The notes: generated by a model not told the origin, from the sequence alone. A stretch of 64,000 nucleotides of DNA from CAVVEC01 sp963770485 (GCA_963770485.1 CAVYPX010000018.1:1-64000); one strand, 5' to 3'; shown: positions 8,644-16,531, counted from the first letter of the stretch. Numbers and translations: made by a program.

Positions 8644-8979
8644 TTATCGCGTGATCGATGATTTTGCCGTACGAAGTTCTTGAAACTGGCTGTCACGTTG
8701 TTTTCCGTTCCGACTAAGAAGCGTAATCGCAGCCGCGAGCAGCCAAAACGCCTGAACTCCAGCAACTACTGTGACTGCGTCAGGCAAGGTCAGAGTGAAT
8801 AGACAAATCGCCCCTAGCGCCGCAAATACGACTGCTAACGGAAGCACCACATATCCAAAGAGTCCGCGCCGCACCTGCGAGCTGAGAAAAACAATCCCCA
8901 ATGGCAGGAACAGAACTGGAGCTAACATCAGCCAATAGCCGCCTAAAACGATCTTTGCGAGTAGAAAAGTGATAATCAT
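8644..8979 (-). CDS. Small integral membrane protein, unknown
   Basis: About 111 residues from an ATG at 8979 with AAAGGAC upstream; an in-frame ATG at 9012 is possible. It has four likely membrane helices: an N-terminal one (ITFLLAKIVLGGYWLMLAPV), LPLGIVFL, YVVLPLAVVFAALGAICLF and VVAGVQAFWLLAAAITLL. The tail is short, basic and cytoplasmic. I do not recognise the family. Its position inside the cluster, between DoxX and DUF1330, suggests it belongs to the same membrane process. Confidence 0.7.
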   Translation of the reverse strand: MIITFLLAKIVLGGYWLMLAPVLFLPLGIVFLSSQVRRGLFGYVVLPLAVVFAALGAICLFTLTLPDAVTVVAGVQAFWLLAAAITLLSRNGKQRDSQFQELRTAKSSITR

Positions 8980-9201
8980 TTGCTTTAGTCCTTTCGCCCG
9001 GGCCGGTATCACCCGCCCGTTTTTGGGCTGGCTCCGCCCGCGTTGTCGGGTTCATTCCTGTCGTCTGGAATTGCATCCGTTCTTGCTCCAGGCTGCAATT
9101 CCATACGCGTAACGGCACCATGCGGACCGCCGTGAGCATCTGCATCGTGCCTCTGGCCGTTCGATCAGACCTGGTTCAGTTGGTCGAACAGTTTTCCCAA
9201 A

Positions 9202-9621
9202 CTATGCCGCGCCTAGTGCTTCGGCGCGGTTGCTGGACTTCATTCCGGCTTTTTTCGCCACTAGTCCCGCGAAGGAACTGCGCACCTGCGCGAAAACGAG
9301 GAACCATAGCACCGTGACGACAATGGCGGGCGCCATGTTTTCTGAGTCCAAAAACATGTGAAAGCTAAGAATGTTCACGATCACCGGTCCTAGCAGCGTC
9401 AGTGCGAGCGGCACGTAGCGGTTGCTGAGTAGCAGCGCACCACCGATGAGTTCCGTTCCGAACGCGATCACGTAGTAATGCGAGCCTAATAAAGCTCCCA
9501 TGAACTGTCCCGCGAGACCGGGCACTGGCGGACTCGGGAAGAAATGTAGAAACGCGTTGAGGCCAAAGACCGTGAAAACGAGGCCCAGCAACACCCTGGC
9601 GATGACAAAGATGTACTTCAT
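9202..9621 (-). CDS. DoxX-family membrane protein
   Basis: A 139-residue protein with four membrane helices. It starts MKYIFVIARVLLGLVFTVFG and continues LNAFLHFFPSPPVPGLAGQF, then GTELIGGALLLSNRYVPLAL and a final helix near AIVVTVLWFLVFAQV, the layout of DoxX/DoxD proteins. Some members are subunits of a thiosulfate:quinone oxidoreductase; many are uncharacterised. Here it follows the tyrosinase fusion gene by 89 bp. It could act in membrane quinone redox balance, but this is inferred from context. Confidence 0.85.
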   Translation of the reverse strand: MKYIFVIARVLLGLVFTVFGLNAFLHFFPSPPVPGLAGQFMGALLGSHYYVIAFGTELIGGALLLSNRYVPLALTLLGPVIVNILSFHMFLDSENMAPAIVVTVLWFLVFAQVRSSFAGLVAKKAGMKSSNRAEALGAA

Positions 9622-9710
9622 TGTTTTCTCCTTTTATTTATGCTGATCGATCAATTTGCGAACGTAAGTGGACATTTCCAAGCGTCAGCGGCTCGGTCGC
9701 CGCCCCCGAT

Positions 9711-12014
9711 TCAGGGTGTGTCCTGCTTGGTCGAGGCTTCCATGCTGTGCTCATGGTGGCCAGCATGCGGACCGCCCATGGCCTTGTCGTGGAGCGTCTG
9801 GTATGTGCGCTCTCTGGCGGCGGCCTCCTCCGTGGTCAGGTGCAGCGGCTGGGGCGGCTTTTCATAGCTGTCATATTCGTAGCCGAGCGGCGCAGTGCGA
9901 TCGGTCATGCTGACCGGCAGATCCGCGCGCTTGCCGCTTCTGTCTCCGTACGAGAACTTGCGATTGAGGTATCGGGGATCAGTAGGATTCTTATTCCCGA
10001 GCCGGTTCCAGCTTTCCCAGAGGCGATCGATGTTGGCGTGATGCAGATAGAACATCGGGTCAGCGCCGACGGTGGAGAAATCGGCCATGTCGCCCCCGAG
10101 GCCAATATGAGTGAAGAAGTGAGGGTTTATGTCCAGTCTGGGATTGAACCCGAGGTTGCCGTTGGGCCCATCGATGTAAAACTTCTCGTTAAGGGCGTCC
10201 AGGTTGATCCAGTCCTTGAACGGTGTATCAATGCGTCCGCCACCATTGACCCAGAACCAGCGCGTACCGTCATATAGCGGGCTGCCTGGGTCCCGGAACA
10301 CGGCTGGCACGACCAAATCAGCTTCGTTGCCGGTGATTGGGTTCCAATAGGGAAGCGTAAAGTCCTCGTCGTGCAGAACCTCGCGAATGACCCCCTCGAA
10401 CTGAATAAGCATCAGTCGATGCCAGGGGAGGAAAAACCACTGTTGAAACTGCTCTGGGTCGGAAGGGTTGGTAGCGTGGGCTTGGCAGCCGTCCCACACG
10501 GCCTCGGCATCAGCTTGAGCCTCCTTCGGGAGAGTGGCGATGACCTCTGCCTTCTTTTTCATGGAGAGATCCCACAGCGCAGCCGGGTAGCCCTTGACCC
10601 AGTGGGTATACCACCACCAAGTCCATGAATGCTGATCGGAGTCCGGCAAGGTCTTCATGATCTCGACCGCCTTCGCATATTTCGCCAGCATCACCTGACC
10701 TTCGGGACTGTTCACGTTGTAGCGAATGTACGGCTTCTTCCCTCCGGAAGAAGCCGTGCCTACGCTGTTCGCGCCCTCGGTCGAAATCGCGCTTACGTTC
10801 TTCAGACGAGCGGAAGAAGTAGTCGCTATTTTGTTGTCCACAGCAGCGGAAGGAAGAGCCGCACCCACCGTTTTTGCACCTGTGGAAGGCGGCGCTTCGT
10901 CCTTCTTCGCACCCGTCGCAGGAGGCGGAAAGAAGAAATTCAGCTCCAGGACATCATGCTGTCCGGTGTGGACTTCGAGCCGGGGGTCCTGGAACGACAA
11001 CGCACCAGCGGACTGAATCATGCCGCTGACGAGATGAAATTCGTTACCGATCACCGCGCCGGCGATACCATGCCGCGGCATTGACATTGGTGGCAGCGAG
11101 ATCCATGAATTGGTGGCCGGTTCGTACGCCTCGACGGCGCGGAATGCTCCGACGAGCTCTTTCGTAGTCACCTCGCCACCCGCTATGTAGATCCTGCGGC
11201 CATCTGTGCCCGTCGCGCCGCCGCTGCGTGGCGTCGGCATCCGTTCTTTCGGAGCACTCCACATATCACTTACTGGGCTGTACTCCTCCACCACATCCGT
11301 GTTGGTGGCAGACAGGATGAAGGCGTGGCCGGTGCGGCCGCCAATGACGTAGATTTTGCCGTTAACGGCGGCGGCGTACGCATGATTGCGCGCCACCGAC
11401 ATTGGCTTGCGGCTCTCCCACTTGTTCGTGGCAGGGTCAAAAACCTCGTTGGTAGTAAGAACCAAAGATGGACCGAAGAACGTGAAGTATGGATCCTTGG
11501 AATCTGCCACCGTGGTCGCGCCGCCGATGACGTAGATTTTGCCGCCGACTTCAACCGCTACTGCAGCCCCGCGTTTCGTCGGTAACGGAGCCAGCGACTT
11601 CCAGGAATCGGCTGCCGGATCGTACTGCCACACGTCAGCGATGGGTTCCCAAGCGCCACCGGTCGGGATCTGCGTGTCCTTCGGAGGCACGAAGCCGCCG
11701 ATCACGTAGAGCTTACCGTTGGAAGTGGCTATGGCGGCATGGTGGGCAGACCGCGGCATACCTTTTTTCTGAGTCCATTTGTCGGTAGCCGGGTCATACT
11801 CGTAGTTGATGCCGGCAGCTTTACCGTCGTCCCAGCCGCCAATCACGTACATCTTGCCGTTAACGGCAGTGCCGTAGAGTTCTTCATCCGGCATAGGGAA
11901 GGGTGCGGCCTTCTTCCAGGGGTTTATTGGCATCTGCGCCAGCGCGGCGGTGCAGAAAACCAAGCTGGCGATCAGGGCAAGCAATGCGGTTCCACGTTGT
12001 AGCAATTTCGACAT
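9711..12014 (-). CDS. Kelch beta-propeller fused to a tyrosinase (type 3 copper) domain, exported
   Basis: A 767-residue protein with an AGGAGA site upstream and a Sec signal peptide (MSKLLQRGTALLALIASLVF...AALAQ, residues 1-27). Residues 44-350 hold six Kelch blades with the repeated motif (G)KLYVIGG/YVIGG, each followed by a YDPAxxxW-type strand. A Ser/Thr/Ala-rich linker covers about 365-425. Residues 435-690 are a tyrosinase-type domain with both copper sites. The likely CuA histidines are His471 (YTHWVKG), His513 (CQAHAT) and His532 (FLPWHR). The CuB ones are His632 and His636 (NPHFFTHIG) and His658 (FYLHHANIDRLW). The tail is His-rich (HAGHHEH, 750-756). It should oxidise phenols to quinones outside the cytoplasm, in the periplasm or at the outer surface. 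The fusion is unusual; the substrate is unknown. Confidence 0.88.
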   Translation of the reverse strand: MSKLLQRGTALLALIASLVFCTAALAQMPINPWKKAAPFPMPDEELYGTAVNGKMYVIGGWDDGKAAGINYEYDPATDKWTQKKGMPRSAHHAAIATSNGKLYVIGGFVPPKDTQIPTGGAWEPIADVWQYDPAADSWKSLAPLPTKRGAAVAVEVGGKIYVIGGATTVADSKDPYFTFFGPSLVLTTNEVFDPATNKWESRKPMSVARNHAYAAAVNGKIYVIGGRTGHAFILSATNTDVVEEYSPVSDMWSAPKERMPTPRSGGATGTDGRRIYIAGGEVTTKELVGAFRAVEAYEPATNSWISLPPMSMPRHGIAGAVIGNEFHLVSGMIQSAGALSFQDPRLEVHTGQHDVLELNFFFPPPATGAKKDEAPPSTGAKTVGAALPSAAVDNKIATTSSARLKNVSAISTEGANSVGTASSGGKKPYIRYNVNSPEGQVMLAKYAKAVEIMKTLPDSDQHSWTWWWYTHWVKGYPAALWDLSMKKKAEVIATLPKEAQADAEAVWDGCQAHATNPSDPEQFQQWFFLPWHRLMLIQFEGVIREVLHDEDFTLPYWNPITGNEADLVVPAVFRDPGSPLYDGTRWFWVNGGGRIDTPFKDWINLDALNEKFYIDGPNGNLGFNPRLDINPHFFTHIGLGGDMADFSTVGADPMFYLHHANIDRLWESWNRLGNKNPTDPRYLNRKFSYGDRSGKRADLPVSMTDRTAPLGYEYDSYEKPPQPLHLTTEEAAARERTYQTLHDKAMGGPHAGHHEHSMEASTKQDTP

Positions 12015-12044
12015 ACATTTCTCCTTTTGAGTGTTGAATTGAAA

Positions 12045-12797
12045 TCAGTTTCTCGATGGCAGTTTGAAGATCAGGCCAAACATTAAGTAGCGGACGTCTT
12101 TGATTCCGTTTGTGTTTTCCCACATGTAGGAAGGCTGAAACGACACATGCTTCTCGATGGGCACCGTGACGCCAGTCCATGCTCGGTTTTTCGTCCACCC
12201 GCTTCCCTGGTCGTAAAAGGCTTCGTAGGACGCGAAGGGTTTCCAGATGTGGCCCCCAACCGCGACGGGGTACGCGAGTGCGATCTTATTGCGATAGCGG
12301 TTGATCTCTTTTTCTGGAAGAGATTTTCCGCCGTACATGTATGTTGGAAGAAACCTTCTGACGTACATGTTGCGTTCGGAGATTTCAAACTTGTGGACCG
12401 AGAACATGACCGTCCCGTCGATCCGAAATTGGTGCTCCTCGTAAGTGCGAGTAAATCCTCCCGAATGATTCGCGAGTTCATTAAGCCCGTCTGGCGGGAC
12501 CGAGTAATACAGATAGCTGGGAGTGATCGAAAGAAACTTTGTCGCGCGAAAAGTGGCGTCAAACTGCCCTGACGGTGCTTTCAATTCGCCGATGTAAAAC
12601 CCATAGAACTTCAGATCGATCCGCTGTCGCACAGGAGCAATCAACTCTGCCCAGCCCGTGGGCGCGACGACCGAGCCACTTCCGCGTCCACTCGGTACGT
12701 CTACTTCTTGGGCAATGCACCGCCCGCCAAGGAAAACGAGCCCCAACACCAGAACAGTTGGCACCACTTGCAGCGCAAATTTTGTAAATCCTCGCAT
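12045..12797 (-). CDS. DUF2490-family outer-membrane beta-barrel protein
   Basis: A 250-residue exported protein. A signal peptide (MRGFTKFALQVVPTVLVLGL...CIAQ, about residues 1-30) is followed by a barrel-like chain of Tyr/Trp-rich strands: DLKFYGFYIGELK, YSVPPDGLNELANHSGG, YRNKIALAYPVAV and SYEAFYDQGSGW. The ending VRYLMFGLIFKLPSRN is typical of DUF2490, a predicted outer-membrane barrel of unknown substrate. It is the first gene of the minus-strand cluster, 30 bp before the Kelch-tyrosinase gene. The regulatory region 12798-13424 lies directly upstream. Confidence 0.85.
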   Translation of the reverse strand: MRGFTKFALQVVPTVLVLGLVFLGGRCIAQEVDVPSGRGSGSVVAPTGWAELIAPVRQRIDLKFYGFYIGELKAPSGQFDATFRATKFLSITPSYLYYSVPPDGLNELANHSGGFTRTYEEHQFRIDGTVMFSVHKFEISERNMYVRRFLPTYMYGGKSLPEKEINRYRNKIALAYPVAVGGHIWKPFASYEAFYDQGSGWTKNRAWTGVTVPIEKHVSFQPSYMWENTNGIKDVRYLMFGLIFKLPSRN

Positions 12798-12915
12798 GGC
12801 TTCTCCTAGCCCGGATGCGTTGTGTCAACGCTCCTGATTGGTTTACGAATCTTTAGGCGGACCAGTGATGGTGGACGGAATTGCCTCACCCCAAAGATCC
12901 CGCTCACGACCGGAT

Positions 12916-12931
12916 TGTGAATGCGATCACA
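12916..12931. promoter_or_regulatory. Perfect CRP/FNR-type palindrome 1
   Basis: TGTGAATGCGATCACA matches TGTGA-N6-TCACA exactly. That is the consensus of CRP/FNR-family sites. It lies 119-134 bp upstream of the DUF2490 start (12797). The spacing to site 2, start to start, is 22 bp, about two helical turns. Confidence 0.7.
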
Positions 12932-12937
12932 TCCAGC

Positions 12938-12953
12938 TGTGACGTGAATCACA
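12938..12953. promoter_or_regulatory. Perfect CRP/FNR-type palindrome 2
   Basis: TGTGACGTGAATCACA is a second exact TGTGA-N6-TCACA, 22 bp from the first. Two perfect sites on the same DNA face are unlikely by chance and suggest a dimeric CRP/FNR-family regulator binding twice. Confidence 0.7.
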
Positions 12954-12966
12954 AAGGCAATTGGCG

Positions 12967-12983
12967 CGCCAAAGTGATGCCAG
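12967..12983 (-). promoter_or_regulatory. Candidate sigma-54 promoter (-24/-12) for the tyrosinase cluster
   Basis: Read on the minus strand, CTGGCATCACTTTGGCG has GG and GC separated by exactly 10 bp, with TGGCA at the -24 position (consensus TGGCAC) and TGGC in place of TTGC at -12. The start of transcription would be near 12956, just before the CRP-like pair. The sequence match is fair, not perfect; support comes mainly from the divergent sigma-54 activator gene. Confidence 0.4.
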
Positions 12984-13041
12984 GGCTAAGTGGTGGATTT
13001 CATTGCGGGCCACGCAATTTGTCGGCGGGATCGCAATGCCT

Positions 13042-13059
13042 CTGCCCTTATGTGGGCAG
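13042..13059. promoter_or_regulatory. 18-bp palindrome CTGCCC-N6-GGGCAG, copy 1
   Basis: CTGCCCTTATGTGGGCAG is a perfect 6+6 inverted repeat. An almost identical one lies at 16055-16072. It centres about 95 bp upstream of the proposed sigma-54 start, where enhancer sites of sigma-54 activators usually lie. Further TGGGCAG half-sites at 13067-13073 and 13093-13099 could be extra binding sites. Confidence 0.55.
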
Positions 13060-13424
13060 TTGCTTTTGGGCAGCGGGCACCAACACCGGTAGTGGGCAGT
13101 CGGGCCGCCAACTGGATCAGTACATGGCGTCGCGGCATGCACTGGTGCAGGTCAAATCGCAGTGTGCTCGCGGTGCGCGAGTGACGGTTGGAGTCTCCTC
13201 AGGTTTACGCTCTCTTTGGAGGCTCGACACAGCGCATCTATCAATGCATTGCAAGTCGCTGTCTTTATTGCACTCAGGGCTGAATCGGTGGATACTTGAC
13301 GCTCAACTGCGCTGCCTGTGCCGTTGGCGATACTCGGTCATACATCCATTAGAATCGACCAGGCTCGCGACAACTGGTGTGAAGTTGTTGTCAGGCCAGT
13401 GAATTGCAGGGGAGCACCGGAGCC

Positions 13425-15482
13425 ATGACGGTGACCGATGATCGATATCGAACTCTACTTGGTGCATTCAGTGCCGTGGCCGATCAGCCCACCGTCAAAG
13501 CTGTTCTGCATAGCCTGCGTGGCGTTCTGGCGAGCACGTCCAAGTTGCATGGAGTGGAACTGTATCTGTTGAGTGGTGATGGACAAACCCTGTCTAGCTT
13601 CGAGTTTGATCGAGATGAAGACGCGCCGGCGATTAACGTCGGGGCCAAGCTATTACGCATTGGTGCCGTGGCGAGAGTGCTTGATGAACAGAAGCCGGTC
13701 TTCATCCCCGACCTGGCAAAAGAAATGTTGAAGCATCCTGATCTGGCCACGTTTGCACCCGAGGTTGCAGGGCGGAGCACCTATCTTTTTCCCGTCTCTA
13801 CGTTCCAGAAGCAATTCGGTATTCTGTCGACACCAAAGTTGCCGGGCCAGCAATTCGCTCAGGAGGATGTCGAACTTCTGGGTTCTCTGGCGTCGCACGT
13901 AGCAGTTGCGCTCGAATGTGCCTTTGCGAAAGATCGCGCAGAGCAGTACCAGCGTGAACTCGCGAGCGAGCGCGACCGCCTGCGCCTGGTGCTCGAAATC
14001 AACAACCATGTTGCGAGGCTAGACATTAATGAAGTGCTTCGCTCCGCGACTGCATCGATCCGTTCGTATTTTGTGAGTGACTTCACCGCCTTCTGGATCC
14101 TCGATAAAGACTCGAACGAGCTGCGCGGAGTCGGTCTGGATTTGCCGATCAGCAAGGGCGCCGTATCGGAAACTGCATCGGCCGATTTAACCGCGGACGA
14201 TTACGAAAAGCTCCGTGCGCGGCGTGCTGACATCTTGACAACGGTGGATTTCGTAAACTTGCCGGCGTCGTTCGCAAGCTCGTTGAGAGCAGAGTCAATC
14301 TCATCGTTGGCTCTGGTTGCACTCACCACAGGAGGCGGTCCGATCGGTTTACTAGCGGTGGGCAGCCGCAAGGCCGATGCGTTCGGACAAAAAGACCTGG
14401 ATCTCCTGTCACAGATTGCTATCCAGTTATCGCTCGCGCTGGATAATGCGCTTGCCTACGGGCGCCTGAACGCATCCGCAGCCCGCCTGGAAGAAGAGCG
14501 GCTCTATCTCGAAGCAGAAATACAATCCGAGTACAACTTTGAGGATATAGTCGGCAAGAGTGCCGCTATCCGCAAGGTGCTGGATCAAGTAGCCATCGTG
14601 GCGCCGACCAGTTCCACTGTGCTGCTGCACGGCGAAACTGGTACGGGCAAGGAGCTGGTCGCCCGGGCCATTCATAATCGGAGCCCGCGCCGTGCGCGAA
14701 CATTCGTCCGCCTGAACTGTGCGGCCATTCCTTCCGGACTGGTGGAGAGCGAATTGTTCGGTCATGAAAAAGGTGCCTTCACCGGAGCGCTGATCCAGAA
14801 GCGCGGCCGCTTCGAATTGGCGGATCACGGCACTCTGTTCCTCGATGAAATCGGCGATATTACGATGGACTTGCAGCCCAAGCTCTTGCGCGCTTTGCAG
14901 GAGCGGGAGTTCGAACGCCTTGGAAGCACAAAAACGCTTCAGGTGGATGTTCGCTTAATCGCGGCCACGCATCGCAATCTGGAAGGCATGATCCGCAACA
15001 ATCAGTTTCGCGAAGACCTTTTTTACAGGCTGAATGTGTTTCCAATCGAAATCCCGCCACTTCGTGAGAGACGCGAGGATATTCCGCTCCTGGTGCATTT
15101 TTTTGTGTCACGGTTGTCCCGCACAATGCAGAGACGTATTCGGTCAATCCCGAAACGAGCCATGGAGGCATTAATCGCCTCCGACTGGCCGGGTAATATT
15201 CGCGAGCTCGAGAACTTCATTGAGCGCTGCGTGATTCTCACACAGGGGGACGAATTGAACGTGCCTCGGACCGAGCTGAGAAGATCTGCTGAACGTTCAG
15301 TGGTCTCTGCTGTTTCCACATTCGAGCAAGTCGAGCGGCAGGCCATTCTCGATGCGTTGAAAAATGCATCCGGAAAGATTGCAGGCAAAGGAGGCGCAGC
15401 AGAGCGCCTCGGTCTAAAGAGAACTACGCTTCAGAACAAGATGAACAGGCTTAGCATCACTCGCGCCGATTACCGGGCCTGA
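13425..15482 (+). CDS. Sigma-54-dependent transcriptional activator with two GAF domains
   Basis: A 685-residue bacterial enhancer-binding protein. The ATG at 13425 has GGAG 2 nt and GGGGAG 12 nt upstream; a TTG at 13404 is an in-frame alternative. Residues 10-165 and 185-345 look like two GAF sensor domains, which bind small molecules. The AAA+ domain spans about 370-605, with Walker A GETGTGKE (403-410), GAFTGA (451-456, the loop that touches sigma-54) and Walker B LFLDEIG (471-477). A Fis-type helix-turn-helix is at 630-685 (ERLGLKRTTLQNKMNRL). It should activate sigma-54 promoters in response to a signal sensed by the GAF domains. It is divergent from the tyrosinase cluster, which is its likely target. 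A terminator follows directly. Confidence 0.92.
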   Translation: MTVTDDRYRTLLGAFSAVADQPTVKAVLHSLRGVLASTSKLHGVELYLLSGDGQTLSSFEFDRDEDAPAINVGAKLLRIGAVARVLDEQKPVFIPDLAKEMLKHPDLATFAPEVAGRSTYLFPVSTFQKQFGILSTPKLPGQQFAQEDVELLGSLASHVAVALECAFAKDRAEQYQRELASERDRLRLVLEINNHVARLDINEVLRSATASIRSYFVSDFTAFWILDKDSNELRGVGLDLPISKGAVSETASADLTADDYEKLRARRADILTTVDFVNLPASFASSLRAESISSLALVALTTGGGPIGLLAVGSRKADAFGQKDLDLLSQIAIQLSLALDNALAYGRLNASAARLEEERLYLEAEIQSEYNFEDIVGKSAAIRKVLDQVAIVAPTSSTVLLHGETGTGKELVARAIHNRSPRRARTFVRLNCAAIPSGLVESELFGHEKGAFTGALIQKRGRFELADHGTLFLDEIGDITMDLQPKLLRALQEREFERLGSTKTLQVDVRLIAATHRNLEGMIRNNQFREDLFYRLNVFPIEIPPLRERREDIPLLVHFFVSRLSRTMQRRIRSIPKRAMEALIASDWPGNIRELENFIERCVILTQGDELNVPRTELRRSAERSVVSAVSTFEQVERQAILDALKNASGKIAGKGGAAERLGLKRTTLQNKMNRLSITRADYRA

Positions 15483-15486
15483 CCGC

Positions 15487-15513
15487 ATGCGGGCTATTGC
15501 CCCGCATCTTTTT
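15487..15513 (+). terminator. Rho-independent terminator of the sigma-54 activator gene
   Basis: ATGCGGG (15487-15493) pairs with CCCGCAT (15501-15507) around a 7-nt loop, followed by CTTTTT. It begins 5 bp after the stop codon. Confidence 0.85.
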
Positions 15514-15634
15514 CTGCTCATTCCTGAACGGCCTCTATTCTCAATCAGTTAGAAAGAGAACTCCCGGCACAGTAACTGCATCTCCCATTGGCCCGCCTCT
15601 CGAGGACGGGTCCAAATCCATCGGGAGTTCACAA

Positions 15635-15967
15635 ATGCTACGCGTCATAACGAGCCACACAGTCGACATTCTGACCTTCAAACTCGAAGGTCGATTAACC
15701 GGCGAGCGAGCTGAACAAGTCCGTACGCTCGTCACCCGAAGCAACGCCGAAATGAGACTTATAGTTGATATCACCGAGTTGATGTTTATCGACGCCCTCG
15801 GGGAAGAGGTACTGTCATTTGTTAAGCGGCTTGGAGCACATTTTCTAGCGCAAACGGCATACTCGCTGGATGTGTGCGAGCGCCTCCACCTGCCGCTGGA
15901 ACCCAAGCAGGCCTCGGGCACACTTTCGGCTGGCCCTAACGGCAATAGCCGTCCGCTCGGACACTAA
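15635..15967 (+). CDS. STAS-domain protein (anti-anti-sigma-like), phospho-Ser site replaced
   Basis: About 110 residues from an ATG at 15635 with GGGAG upstream. The frame is open to 15497, but the STAS fold begins here (LRVITSHTVDILTFKLEGRL). STAS proteins of the SpoIIAA group bind anti-sigma factors and are switched by phosphorylation of a Ser in a DSxG motif. Here the matching segment is FIDALGEEVLSF (about residues 51-62), with Ala in place of Ser, so switching by that phosphorylation is unlikely. The C-terminus is extended and Pro/Gly-rich. The gene follows the sigma-54 activator by about 150 bp but beyond its terminator. No partner kinase is nearby. Confidence 0.75.
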   Translation: MLRVITSHTVDILTFKLEGRLTGERAEQVRTLVTRSNAEMRLIVDITELMFIDALGEEVLSFVKRLGAHFLAQTAYSLDVCERLHLPLEPKQASGTLSAGPNGNSRPLGH

Positions 15968-16054
15968 TAGCATTGGTGTCTCTGCATTAACCAACACGCA
16001 TGTGCTCTCGATATACGACTTGGAGAACAGGAGCATTCGCTCTCAAAGCTCTAT

Positions 16055-16072
16055 CTGCCCGTATCTGGGCAG
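16055..16072. promoter_or_regulatory. 18-bp palindrome CTGCCC-N6-GGGCAG, copy 2
   Basis: CTGCCCGTATCTGGGCAG differs from the copy at 13042-13059 only in two of the six central bases, and both copies are followed by T. It lies between the STAS gene and the HigBA operon. No convincing promoter pairs with it here. Confidence 0.5.
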
Positions 16073-16183
16073 TGTCTGGGTGACATGACCGCCCTGGGGC
16101 AATTCACCTGAAGGCCAATGGCAGTTCACATCGGGATGACAAACGATTTCATTTCGGTTTCCTTCAATCACAACAGGATCGGC

Positions 16184-16249
16184 AGTATCGTTCGGCAACG
16201 CCCGATACTAACGTTTGACAGTAGTATCGTGATGCGTTAGTATAGAGGC
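16184..16249 (+). promoter_or_regulatory. higBA promoter with overlapping operator repeats
   Basis: TTGACA (16215-16220) and TAGTAT (16238-16243) are 17 bp apart, a near-ideal sigma-70 promoter. AGTATCG at 16184-16190 and CGATACT at 16203-16209 form an inverted repeat. AGTATCG recurs at 16223-16229 between the -35 and -10 boxes. These are good candidates for HigA operators. Transcription should start near 16250, on the first base of the GTG start codon. Confidence 0.75.
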
Positions 16250-16531
16250 GTGATCGCGAGTTTCCGTGACAGGGAAACGGAAAGGCTGTGGCAAACTGGC
16301 GAGACCCGCCATTTGCCTGCTGATCTGCATCGCAGAGGATTTAAGAAACTCGCGATCCTGAATGCGGCGGTCACGCTCGATAACTTGAAAGTGCCACCGG
16401 GAAACCGCTTGGAGACGCTTCGCGGCGACCGGGCGGGTCAGCAAAGCATTCGAATTAACGATCAGTACCGGGTGTGTTTCGTGTGGCGGGATGGAAATGC
16501 GTTCGACGTGGAGATCGTTGATTATCACTAG
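16250..16531 (+). CDS. higB: HigB toxin, RelE/ParE superfamily mRNA interferase
   Basis: A 93-residue toxin of a type II toxin-antitoxin pair. Its N-terminus (MIASFRDRETERLWQTGETR) matches the HigB pattern, with the RelE-like core NNAAVTLDNLKVPPGNRLE replaced here by LNAAVTLDNLKVPPGNRLET, then the typical RINDQYRVCFVWRDG and DVEIVDYH. HigB cleaves mRNA on the ribosome unless bound by HigA. The start codon is GTG and sits at the predicted transcription start, so the mRNA is probably leaderless. The toxin gene precedes the antitoxin gene, as usual for higBA, and the gap is 14 bp. Confidence 0.9.
   Translation: MIASFRDRETERLWQTGETRHLPADLHRRGFKKLAILNAAVTLDNLKVPPGNRLETLRGDRAGQQSIRINDQYRVCFVWRDGNAFDVEIVDYH

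Larger units (their letters stand above)
12798..13424. promoter_or_regulatory. Divergent regulatory region between the tyrosinase cluster and the sigma-54 activator
   Basis: This 627-bp gap has no supported gene. It holds two perfect CRP-like palindromes, one sigma-54-like promoter reading leftward, one 18-bp palindrome and three TGGGCAG repeats, each listed separately. Together they form a plausible control region for the leftward cluster. Confidence 0.6.

Noticed and set aside
1736..12797. A single genomic island from the integrase to the tyrosinase cluster
   Set aside because: No second att copy, transposase or conjugation gene is seen between 3300 and 12800, so the island limits cannot be set.
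13053..13099. CRISPR-like array from the TGGGCAG repeats
   Set aside because: Repeats are only 7 bp, unevenly spaced and without spacers of constant length.
13090..13112. Second sigma-54 promoter on the minus strand (TTGGCGGCCCGACTGCCC)
   Set aside because: GG and GC spacing is right, but -24 and -12 boxes fit the consensus poorly, and the site lies inside the repeat region.
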